The notes beneath the pieces were generated by a model that was given only the letters and a program-made list of their open reading frames with translations, was not told where the DNA came from and ran no database searches. 64,000 bases of DNA from Zonotrichia leucophrys gambelii. Its lineage: Eukaryota; Chordata; Aves; Passeriformes; Passerellidae. Below, piece after piece: positions 36,001 to 48,000 of this stretch. The stretch covers positions 128,171,533-128,235,532 of the forward strand of contig NC_088171.1 of assembly GCF_028769735.1 (NCBI RefSeq), given 5' to 3'. Made by a program: the position numbers and the translations under genes. Each line of letters opens with the position of its first letter. Within the stretch, counting starts at the first letter, position 1.

Positions 36001-39000
36001 CACACTTCTCAGTTACTGTGAATTCAATGGTTAAATAGCAAATGTACACAGTGAAATGATGACATTACACCAAATACTGGTTGCTATTTTCAAAATTGCC
36101 ATTCATTCAAAAGATTTTGTTGAAAATGTCTTCGAGAATGACGTCTATTCAATAATAGAACTGAAATCCCTTGTGGCAAAGGACCAAAGTAACTTAAAAT
36201 TAAAATGCTTGCCATAAATTATCTGTTACCCATTACAGAGCAACAAGAACTAATGACATTTGTAATGACCAATCTTTAAGAAATGTCCATTTCAAATGCA
36301 TATAGTGCACCAACTTGGAAGCACAATATATAATGTGCAGCACAGATGAACACCACTAATAAATCAACCCTCAATAACACTTCTCTAGGCAATGTCTCAG
36401 ATACATCACTCAGAAGTTTTAACTTGGGCTTTTATGATGCCATGATAGCCATGATACATGACAGACTTGTACTGCTGCCCAGGTAATTTCTTCAGGTTAA
36501 GAGCAGCAGAATCTTTGAAAAACTCTTGTCTAGTTTCCTGGAAATGCTCTGGAAATGCTTTGCTCTGCATACTACTGACATATGCCAGGAGTTTTTGGAA
36601 GAGAACTTATCTGTATCTGTGTTTTACTTGGTGTACTGCACCTGCTTGCCCTCCTGACACACCTCATGATGATGATCTGCCCCCGATGTGCGCTTCTCAT
36701 GGCACAGCAGAAATGATCCTCCTCCTTCCTGCACCAACACTGGGAGATCTTTTCACTCACAGGGGAAAACTTAGGCTTAGTCCATCAATGACACTGGTTT
36801 GTGGAGGGAGTTCTGACTGAACAGGACCTACAGCACTCACTGTGCTTCTCTCTAACAACTAGCTTCATGGAGAAACGTCAGGAAACCACAGTGTAAATGC
36901 TGCTTACTTTCCCTCGGAGCTGTAGCTGTTCATGCTCCCATCCGTTGACTCCCGGCTCGCCTGGCGAGTCATCCAGTTCCTCATCTCCACGGCCAGCCCT
37001 GTCTCCGTGCTCCTCTGGACGGTGCTGCGCAGCTTCTTGCCCCCTGCTTCTGTTGGAGACACAAGAGAAGCCCCCATGCCACTGTGCTGCCGCAGCTGGG
37101 CAGCCGTGCACACCCCTGCACCACGTGGCACCGACAGTCACAGCCACAAATTAATGACCTGTAACAAATCTTCCATTTAAAATGCATCAGATTTTTAGTA
37201 ACAGGAAAACGGCAGCATAAATATCCTTACAGGATCTTGGCTCTGTCACCACGTGCTTTCCAAGGTCAGACAACACAAGTCTGCCCACAGAGGTAACCAG
37301 ATTCAAACAATCCATAGTCTAGGGCGTTTAAAATATATTTTCCCTGGATGAATAAATCCCTCTTAGGAATTAAATTAAAATGTTACCATGATGTCAAAAC
37401 CTGAAGAGAAATGTTCTAATTCAGATGCGTTATTGTTTTAAAAGCATTTGGTCATTATCTCCTAAATCAAATTACAAATATCCATCAGTGAGGATAGTAA
37501 ACTAAAAATCAAGAAACCTTCCTATGCCTTCTTCTCTATTCATTAGCTGATAAATTTTAATTTATATTTAAAATATACAGTATTTATATGCACAATAAGA
37601 AACTTTATTACCACCTTCAAGAATAACATTTTTCTATCTAGTTGCATAGTTTAATTTTACTTAGACAAGGGAAAAAATACTCAAACAATATAATAGCATT
37701 GTTTAGTGTAGGAATTTTGATCAAGACCTCAATTGGATAAAATGAGTAGGAATGAAGCCTCAGTTTTTCTTTCATGAATAAGACAGATGTTCCATGTAAT
37801 TTCTGATTTTAAACGCTGTTCCCTGCACTGGGACAAGGAATTCTGCATACCTATTTCTTTTAATCTGCTCTATGCACCTCTGAGTGCAGCACAGTTATGT
37901 GTAATATACTGGTATTAGAGAAAAAAAGTTTAAAACACTACAATAATAACAATTCTTAAATACTGATACAATGAGGGCAGAGTAATATCCAATATCTTAG
38001 GACATCAATGGACTCAACTTCCTTGTGCAATTATTTGTAGCATCTGTTACCCTTTACACCTTCTCTGCTTTGTCGTGTGCTAGAGGTCAGAAGAACTTCT
38101 GGACCTGTGAGGATGGTGAAGCATTAGGGATTTGAAAAAGGAAATGAGCAAAAGGAGGAGATTGTCCTGGGATGAGGACTATCATGTGTGAGCACAGGAA
38201 CTGGCTTAGAGTAAGAGGATCTGCACCCTTGGCCAGGGAATGGGAGACTCAATTTCCATGAGTGCACTCACTGTCCTAAGGGCTGCAGCGTGGGTTGAAG
38301 TCTCCCAGGCCCCTCAGTCAGGAGGAATATTAGGTCAATAAAGAACATGGGAAATGTAGTGATGTGGGAACTAGACACCAAAAATACCTTGAAAACCACT
38401 GCCTCCTTGTCAAGGAAGATTAATAACTCTGCAATATAGCAGCAGTGAGACATTTCTACAGCAGGATCACGAGTGGTTCAAATAATATTGCTTATTAAAA
38501 GCCTTCCACATATTCCCTAAGACCATCACTTTGAATCAGTACATACAAATAGTAACAATAATAGAAGTAAAAGTTTTCCTCACGAATTTCAGCTACACAA
38601 ATGAATTCAGTACACAGGAGAATGAAAAATAAATTTTATTGCATCAAAATTACTTCTAAAAATGCCCATCATCTTACATCATGTTACCTGATGTAAGAAA
38701 TGCAAATAAAAGAGGCACCAGGCTACTACAACACACAAAAATGAAGATCAGAAATCAACAATTTCATTTCTTTTGGGTTGTATCATTCCAAATGCCTGCT
38801 GGTTTATTATTTAAATTCAACTAATGAAAGCTGGCATCTGACTTCCAACAGTGGTCCAGCTGTTCTAAAATACAAGCACTCATTTCAAAGACATATTCCC
38901 ACAAACTGCCAGGAAAATATCATGCTGTAGTTTTGTAGAAAAGCTACACTGCATCATAGTATCACGTGAAAGGCATACAGCTCTGAAGCCCCACAGGACA

Positions 39001-42000
39001 TTACTCCTCTGTTCTAGGAACTCTTTTGATGAGTAAGCATTAATTTTCATTCAGCCTCATTGAATGATGGTCATTCTCAATTCATTATTGTAAATATGAA
39101 GCCCCTAATGCAAATTTAAAAGAACATCTCCATCTTGCATGATTCTTCAGTATCTTCATACATCTTTCAAAGATTTGGGAATTAGAGAGAAATATATGTT
39201 TGATTATGTAATATGTGAAGGAGTATATAGTAATTTTATTAATTTGTAAGGCAGATTTTTTTTCTGAACTAGAAATGTAAGTCTTTATGCCTTCATTGTA
39301 AAAGAACAGAACTAAAAAATGAACATAACCATTGCACATCAATTTACCGAGAAATCAAGGCAGAACTCATGCAACTGCCAATCAAGTCTTCATAGAGACA
39401 CACGCGTTTACAGCATCCTTCTAAACCTTAATTTAATGCAGTTTTACTTTCCCACATTCATTCCAATTGAAATAAGTGGTCTGGTTCATATGACAACAGG
39501 CACACAAAGATACAACTTCGATACAGCATGAAAGTTAGACAGTAATTATTTTGACCTTAACATGGAATTTAAGGAGGGCTGAAAGGAGGTTATGTGAATA
39601 ATTATTTCCTAATTTTCAGTAGAAAAAGGCAGTGCTCTCGAATGGTCTCCAAAGAGAAAGATCTGACCTTTCATCAATAAATAATCCTACAATTCCTCAA
39701 ACCATTTAAAAGCAAAGATGGTATTTGTCATCCATACTTTCTGTTTCATAAATTCAGCATTAAAAAATTAAAAAGGTTTCAAACAGCAATGAAAACACAA
39801 AGTAGCTGCTCAGCTTAAAGAAATAGCCTTTGGTGCCAGACTTCCAAGCTGTAGCTGGTAGAGCATCTGATTGAAGATCATATCACTCTACTAAAGCCAA
39901 ACTGTTTTCCTCATTCCTGTCTGGAAATTGAAACCTCTTCTCTTGTGTTAATTCAACTACTCATGCAGCTGCATTCCATACTGGACCCAAATCAAAAGGA
40001 ACAAAAAAAAAAAGATTTAAAGTTGTTCTTTTTCTTTCAAGACAGATAATTTTGGAAAAGATATTTGTCAAGACAAGCATTCGTCAAGACAAGCTGAAAT
40101 GAACCCAACTACAGCAATACTAACCTCTAGCTACACAAGTAACTTGGGAATGAAACACTCACTCAGAAATAGCTATCTAACTAGTGTAACTGCAAAAGTG
40201 AGGGTTGGTTTTATAATCTCAAAGTATATATACTAATACACTCATGTTATGCATGCTGTTTTAATCTTAAAAAATGAAAATATATTGAAGTGAGAGCTTA
40301 GAAGTGTACTTTGTTTTTATGTTGCTGAGTACCTACAATCAAAATCATTTTACTTATCATTTCCTAAACTCTAAAAAGTAACATTGAAAATGTTCTCCTA
40401 ATTAGTATAAGCTAATTGCCCTGGCAAAAAGAAATTTCCCTCAAGTCCCCCAACAAAATATGGAATATATTATCTGAAAAACACTAGCTCAGATTCTCGC
40501 AGCCATATCATAAGGAGTGGAATAAATTACCAGAAATAATTGCACTGGTATTTATGAAAGCACACTCATTCTTACAGTTAATCACACTGGTAATTTAACT
40601 AATATGGTTGCTGCAAATAAACTCTGCAGGCCACATTTTCTAAGTTATGCACAGAATTATTTGTTCCCACAACTTGGAGTGCAAATCACTTACAAATTAG
40701 GGATGCAAAACTACTGATACAATCTTCAGCAGCAGATGAGAAGTCAAAAACTGCAGTGAATGCAACAGATTACCTTCCATCATCTGGGATCCAGCCAGAT
40801 GAAATCCACTGCTGGTGGTGAGAGTGAGAGCTCTCAGCTTGCTCTCGGCAGGAGCTTCCTACAACTGCTCCCCAGCAGGCACAGAGCCATGAGAAGACAA
40901 GGCACAGGCACAGGCAGGCTGGCTATGCCAGTCCCCAGCTGGTCTGTGATCTCTTGGTAGGATTTGTAGGGGGTACAGAGCAGCTGTGGCTTCAGAAACA
41001 CACTGAAGTGCTTGAGGCGGCTCTTCTCTGCTCTCCCCACCTCATCAGAAAAGCTGCATAAAACCTCCTTCAGCCTTGTCATCTCAACTCAGGAGTTAGA
41101 TCCACAAAGAGAACAAGCTGCCTAAAAAGTGCCCATTTTTTAAGACTAGAATTATTTACACACCTAGTTACCCACTCCAGATATGTTAACAACTGGCTAG
41201 ATAAAAGATAGTCTAATAAAATGTGAACCTACAGAAGAAAAGGCAGACAGGGTAGGTCTCAAATTCCCTTGCAGCTGAACAGCTCTGTTTCTGGAGTAGC
41301 CCAAGTTTTGTTTGCACTGAAGAAGGCATTTAGCTCTTATTGAAGCACTAGGAAGCACAGCCAAGTTATTTCTTTCTCTGTGTTACCCACAGACCCCAAG
41401 CAGAAGACACAGTTTAGAATCTATTAATTTAAGCAGGATTTGGGCAACATGGATTCCATTGCCACTTGAGTTTGAGCTCATTTCACTGATTCTCTTGGGC
41501 CAGTGCCAACAATCAGTTTATGAAATTTTGGGTTACAGTCCTTCCAATGGATATTTTCACAGTGCATACTGTCAGCATTTCTGAAACTCAAAGAGCATTT
41601 CAGAGCCAGGGGAAACTTTTATCAGGGTCTTTGTCTTACTTGCAAGGAAGAAAGGAAGATCTGCATTCTAGTTCTTGCTTGTATACATGAATATCTGAAT
41701 GTAAAATACTGATAAATTGTGACTGGGACAAGAATGGCCTGCACTGATATGCCCAAAGTAGAGCTGCCTTCAGCAAGAAAGCTCTTCAGTATGGGAGCAG
41801 CCAGGTCTGGAAGGTGTGAGAGTCTGGGCTGTGAGTGTCAGTCTGCCCCATGCGTTTTTAGATTTCTTAGTTTGTCATATTTGGTCAAGAAACACTTTTT
41901 CACTCTTGTCCTACTCTTTTTTTTTTTTTCTTCCTCTGGCCATAATGGAGGCATGGTTAATCAAGATAGCATGTAAGAAACTGTAAAATATAGAACTGAA

Positions 42001-45000
42001 TTAAATAATCAACAATAATCAACTGCAAAACTGTTGCTTGCACTTCTGGTCAAAGGCTGGTACAGAAGATTTGGCATGCCATTCTTGATCAATTTCCTAC
42101 AGGACCCAAGAGGCATCATGAACCTCATTTGCTCCTGGCCAGATTGCAGCATCCTTTGCCTGCATTCTGCTTCCCTGCCATGGCAAGTCGTATGTTCAGC
42201 CAACTCTGTGCCTTGGTGTGGCCATGTGATGTGAAGTCAGTTTGCCATGTGGTTTCTGAGCAATCCTGTGGTTTAAGGCAAGCACCTGCTCCTTATTCTC
42301 TCTCCCACATCTTAATTACATCTTCCACTGTAATTTCACTGTTGCTCTGATGCCCATTCTCCAGTTTTAACTGATCCTTCAGCAAATTGTTAAGAGCATC
42401 AGAAAAGAGAAACTGGTTTTGTGTGCGGCACCCATCACTTCAGGATCTTCAACTCATGGTTTTATGTTCCCAAAAAGGTTTTTGAAATATTTTTACAGGA
42501 CCGAACTGTAAATAAAGAGCTGTTTTCCTGCATGCTTTAAGTACAATAAGTACTAAATGTTCCTAAAACTTTAGTAACCCCAGCATTATTATTCAGAATC
42601 ACATGCTACATATAAAAAGCATAAATAACTATATTGAACACCCTATGGTTTGTTTTCAAGTACCAGTGCTAAGTACCACTCCTGGTAATCCCAGAAAAGT
42701 ATATACAGCATCAGACTCATTGTAAATATATATACAGTATATGGAGCACAGAGGTCTGATGCTTGGCCATTCCCTTGACAAAGAATTTACCCCTGATAAG
42801 AGAGGCTGTCCCAGGGAATCAAAACTAATTAACCACAGCTGCAAGGAAAAGAACAGTTAGTGCTGATGTAATTCCCACTTTTGGTTATCTGACTCTGGTT
42901 ATACAACAACAAACAGGCTATGCAGGTCTGGCTGGATCCTTTGTTTTCCAGGTGCTGATTACAGATCCTGACAGTGAGATGCAGATCAGGAACAGAACTA
43001 CACACAGCCACTCAGGCCCTTCCAGCACCACTGCAGAGGTCACTGTTACTGATAAGGCCCTCAGTGTTCTAGGTGTGGTCTGAGGATTTACCTGCTAAAA
43101 GCCATTTACCTGCTGTAAACCTGAACACAGAGGTACAACAAAAAGCACACGTCTTTGTAGCCCACAGCTGTATCTCCCATGTGACAAGTGACCTGAATGA
43201 ACAGTACTTCAAGAGCCCTCATTTAGACCAGTTATGATCTCCACACAGATAAATGTTCTTATCATTCAAATGTAACAGGCCTATAATCATTTGTACATAT
43301 TTTGTGCATGTGTCAAAACAGAATGGTAGCATTTTATATCCACTTTGTACATCCTGTACAACAATCTATATAACTACAAAAAGTGCAAAGCAGTGGAAAA
43401 TCAGTCTCATCCCCAATCTATTAAAATCCTGAAAAACAGAGAAAGCAATTTTGTGGAATTACATTCTAATTTTGTATACAATTTATATAAGGAATATAGA
43501 TGTACAACTAGATAGGTGTACATCTTAACCACAGGAACTCTTTACATCCAGTCTCTGATTTTGCCAATGACAAAGGATGATCATCCAAAGCAAATGGAAA
43601 CCATTTCTGCAGTTTCAAGAGGAAAGGATTTCTATGTTTACATGAACACTCAATTTTCTGGATGTATATACCATTCTTATGTATTTTTTAATAACCATTA
43701 TTTCATGCATTGTCAAGAGCAGATTAAAAATGCTTAAGCAGCAAAGAGTACATATATTGAGGAGCTTAGAACTGCTTTTTTTTGTTCATTATATGAAGTG
43801 AGAGATACTTTCTAAATTTGGAATAATGGAAGTAACATTATTCTTTATCCCAACCTCTATTATTTTTATTGTAGCAAGGGTCATTGCATACACTATCAGA
43901 CAGATCTAGGCAGCGTTTTTGAATGATGTAGCAAATGTGTTGAAACAATTCAACACCCTCTATTAAGGCTTAATGAGGTAGATGGTGCCAAGAACTTGGA
44001 TGGCTACTGAGATTACACAAATTAGAAACAGCTCTTCCTCCATTTCTTTGTCTAAGATGAATAATGATCCTATGCAAATACCATTATTTAAATAACCACA
44101 GTTCACAAAAAACGGAGCAAATTTCACATTGTAACGACCTACTTTCAAACTACTGTTCTTAAACATTTACCTCTCCAAACTGAAACAATGACAACCCAGT
44201 GCATTGATCTTCTGACTACATTCTTGACCTTGACATTGAAAAATGAAAAGTACGGCACATAGATAGGAGATGGGTTTTTACAACTTTATGTAGGTACCAC
44301 CAGAGATGCAACCTATCATGCACTGTAGCTCCACTACTGCTGCTACAGCCACATCCAAATTATCTGTCAGCTATTCACATACATGCTGCACTGTAATCAG
44401 CAGCTCAGAGGAGAAACACAACTATTAGAGAAATACAGCTTTAAAAATCTACTGGGCATTTCTAACTCAGTTTGAAGTATGCTGTGCTTTGAATGCCAAT
44501 CTTTCTGCAGTTTCTTCCACTTTTCCCTTAGTTTTCCAGAACACATATGATTTTTTTTGTCACGGTCTTTGCTTTGCCTGCAACAGTATAGTTTTTTCTA
44601 TGCTTATTTTTTTAAAGGTCTTATCAATTTTGGCATCTACAGCCACTTCATTAGTACAGTACCTGAGTATACCTGGTAAAAACACTTGTGACTAGCTTGA
44701 AATGCCTGCTATACTGCCCCCACCCTTGAACTCAGCCCATGCAGCTGCAGAAATGGGACAGACCCACCACCAAGATGGAAAGGCTGACCCAAGACAGCCC
44801 CTGAACTGGGCCCTAACAGCAAACAGAAAAATTAATCAACTATAAAATTAAATGTCATGCAGATTCTTACGGAACAATTATTATTGCATATTCAGAGTGC
44901 TTTTATCCTCCAAGATGAGTGACCCCACTGTTGCATGCAATGTGCAGCAGACAATCTCTGGTGTGTGAGCATCAGTCGAGCCAAGATCTTTAAAGGTTCA

Positions 45001-48000
45001 TCTCTTTCAGGATAACCTGTCACAGGGCATTATACCCTTCTTTCATATCCTTCCTTGGCTCTGCCAATGAACATTCCACATAAACAAGGTCATCTTTACC
45101 ACCAAGGCTAAAATGTAGGCCAATTCCCCCAAGATGATGTAGTTATTTTCGTTTTCTTCACTGCCTGATACTCCTGTATTACTTTATTCTTTTTAAGATG
45201 GTAATTTTAAAGGATAACTACTTAATCTTCAGAATTCTCTTCACTTGAGTAATTACTGTGCTAATGAATTTATTGTTACTACTTCCCCCATTTTCTATTT
45301 CTGGTCAAATTATTGTCTGCTTGTTATTGTCTACTGGGACCTCCAGAGGGACACTGTGATCTGGCGGTCTAACCACAGGAACAGAATCCAGGAACTGCTG
45401 AGTTTTATTCCAGCTGTACCAATGTGCAGTGATTAATCAGTGAGAAATGCCACTGAAGCCATTACCAGTGCTCAACTGAGCAGCTCCATGTACCTTTAAA
45501 TAAAGTCCTGAGTCTTCACTCAGGGGCAGCACTCCCGCTGACACCTATGTGGGATCCAACAACCCTTCCAGCAAGTTTCCCAGCTAATTATCAGCCCGGT
45601 GACAGGAGAGTGCAATGTGCTTCTATTCCTGCTGAACTCCTGCAGCAACACTCAGATACTTCTTTCCGTAGACATCAATATGCAAAACTGTAACATAACT
45701 TCTCCTCAGCTAACGCAACTAAGTTTTGCTATTTTTGGCACGATTGTCTTGGACAGAAGAACATTCTCTGGCTTTTTTTTTTAATTGCCTTTTGTTTTTC
45801 TAACATACTGGGAGACCAAGATGCTTTCCAGCTCTTTCTGAATTAATTTATGTCTTAAATTATCATAAATTATCTGTTGAATTGTCTTCAGCACCTGCAA
45901 AGCATTTGGCTTTCCCCTTCAATCTCATAGCTTCACTACCACCCAAAAACTTCAGCAAAGGAAGATATTAAATTGAAATATACTCCCTTTTGGTAGGCAC
46001 AGTTCTGCATGCAGACCTTGCCATAACCAGCAGCTCCACAGCTGCACTCCTGGCAATGTGCTATTTAACTGTTTATTACAACACCTCAGTGTAAATGCAA
46101 ATCAGAAGTGAAGTATAAAAAGGAAATCATCGTGAAAATTTATTACAGTAAACAATACATAGTGTAATTTGAGGAAGCACTAAGTTATCAGTCCCATTCA
46201 TAAAAACAGACATAGGCTTTCTAGTGATCCCATCATGCGACCTGAGCTTCTCTTCTTTTCTCTGCATGTTGGGTAACTCTACTTCTTCTCCAGTAAGCTT
46301 CTTGTACATAGGAATTCATTTGCTCAGTTGTTCACGGGAAAGTTTAGTGCACTCATGCACTACTTGTAAATATAGCACATGCATGAGACTTTGCACTATG
46401 ACTACACAGACATCTAAAAGGATATCACATATATTTATAGTGGAAATTCTCTTATCTTTTGACAGTCACAAAATTTCTTTAACATCAATAAAGCCAAGAT
46501 TTCAGAAAAAATATGAATGCTTCCAGAGCATTTATACAGATACTGATTTGCACTCTGTCCCCATACCTCTTCAACAATTCCACGTAATAAATTACATTTC
46601 CATGTAATTCCAAGTCTGTTCTAAGTGGTATTTGACACCAATTCTCACTTCAGTATGCAAGCCATACATTTTATCATTAGTGAATCTAACAAAATAAAAT
46701 GCAAGACATCTCTTTAAAATCCTTGATACTTTGACAACATAAATTTCTGGTACCATGTTAGTCCTGTGTGTATACATGCACACATGCCAGAAAGAAATGG
46801 ATGATACAAAGAATTTTTTGCTAACACCTTTTACTAGATGTGGTTAAGAATAATAAACTCCTAAATAATGAATGTGCATAAACTTGAAGGATTCATCCCA
46901 ACTGATCAGCAGGTAAGAAATGCTATTTTAAATAGTAGCTCCCTGTACTGCAAACCAGGCCTACCATGACAAGTTAAGGCCTAGCCATGACAAATCCCCC
47001 TGTACTCTGCACTGGTGAGGCCACACTTTGAGTGCTGTGTTCATTTTTGGGTCCTCCAAGGACACTGAGGTGCTGGAGGGTGTCCAGAGAAAGGCAACAA
47101 TGCTCTAAAAACAGAACTTATGAGAAATAGCTGAGGGAGCTGGGCTTGTTTAGCCTGGAGGAGACTCAGGGGGACCTCATCACTCTCTACAAGCACCTGA
47201 CAGGAGGCTGTAGTGAGGGGAGCTTCAGTCTCTTCTGCCATGCCTGCAGTGACAGGATGAGAAAAAATGGCTTTACACTGAGACAGGGGAGATTCAGATT
47301 ACATACTAGAAACAAAAATTCACTATTAGGGTGGTCAGGCATTGGAATGGGTTGCCCAGGGAGATGGTGGAGTCACCACCCCTGGAGGTGTTCAAGAGGT
47401 GCCTGGATGTGGCTCTGGGTGATGGGGTTGAGGTGCTACAGTGACAGTGCTGGGTGGGCAGCTGGACAGGATGTTCTTGAAGGTCCCTTCCAACCTTCTG
47501 ATGATTCTGTGATTCAAATTCATGGCTACCAAAACCAGCAAACAGCAGCCTTTCCACAGCCCACTTCTTCAGTACACCACAGCTTGGATGCCAGGGCTTA
47601 AGAGATCTCCTTTAATCAGCCGACACATAAAGGGATCTTCTTAATCATCATGCTCAAAAATTGCTACAAAAATTATTAATTTGTTGTATTGAGTTACTTG
47701 CTAACAAATTACTTCTGACCTTGACAACACTCATATTCTTTCATACCAAAAGATACACCTCTGGACCAGTTCAGCAGTTAATAAAAAAAGTCTTCAAGGG
47801 AGTATCTCAAAGAAATGCCTCAACGAGTCAGATTTTCTAGATTTTCTATTTGTATTAAAAATATGACTGAGTGTGAAATGTAAAAAAAAAAAAAAGAAAA
47901 AGAAAAAAACAAAAGCACCCTTGTAACAGTTTATCTTTTTTTTTAAGCTATCCACTACATCACGAGGATAATTAACTTATGAAGTGGTTTTGACACCTTT

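Larger units (their letters stand above)
33071..36907 (-). other. RIMS2: RIMS2 introns between the shared 3' exons
   Basis: Four short introns occupy 35581-36907, 34724-35467, 33665-34621 and 33071-33524, all with GT/AG ends. Apart from the short CR1 piece at 34521-34590, I see no gene or named repeat in them. Confidence 0.9.

Noticed and set aside
36897..37180. Plus-strand frames over the 37 kb exon
   Set aside because: Antisense shadows of the RIMS2 exon at 36908-37049.
47146..47601. Plus-strand 151-codon frame
   Set aside because: Within a truncated CR1 copy; not an independent gene.
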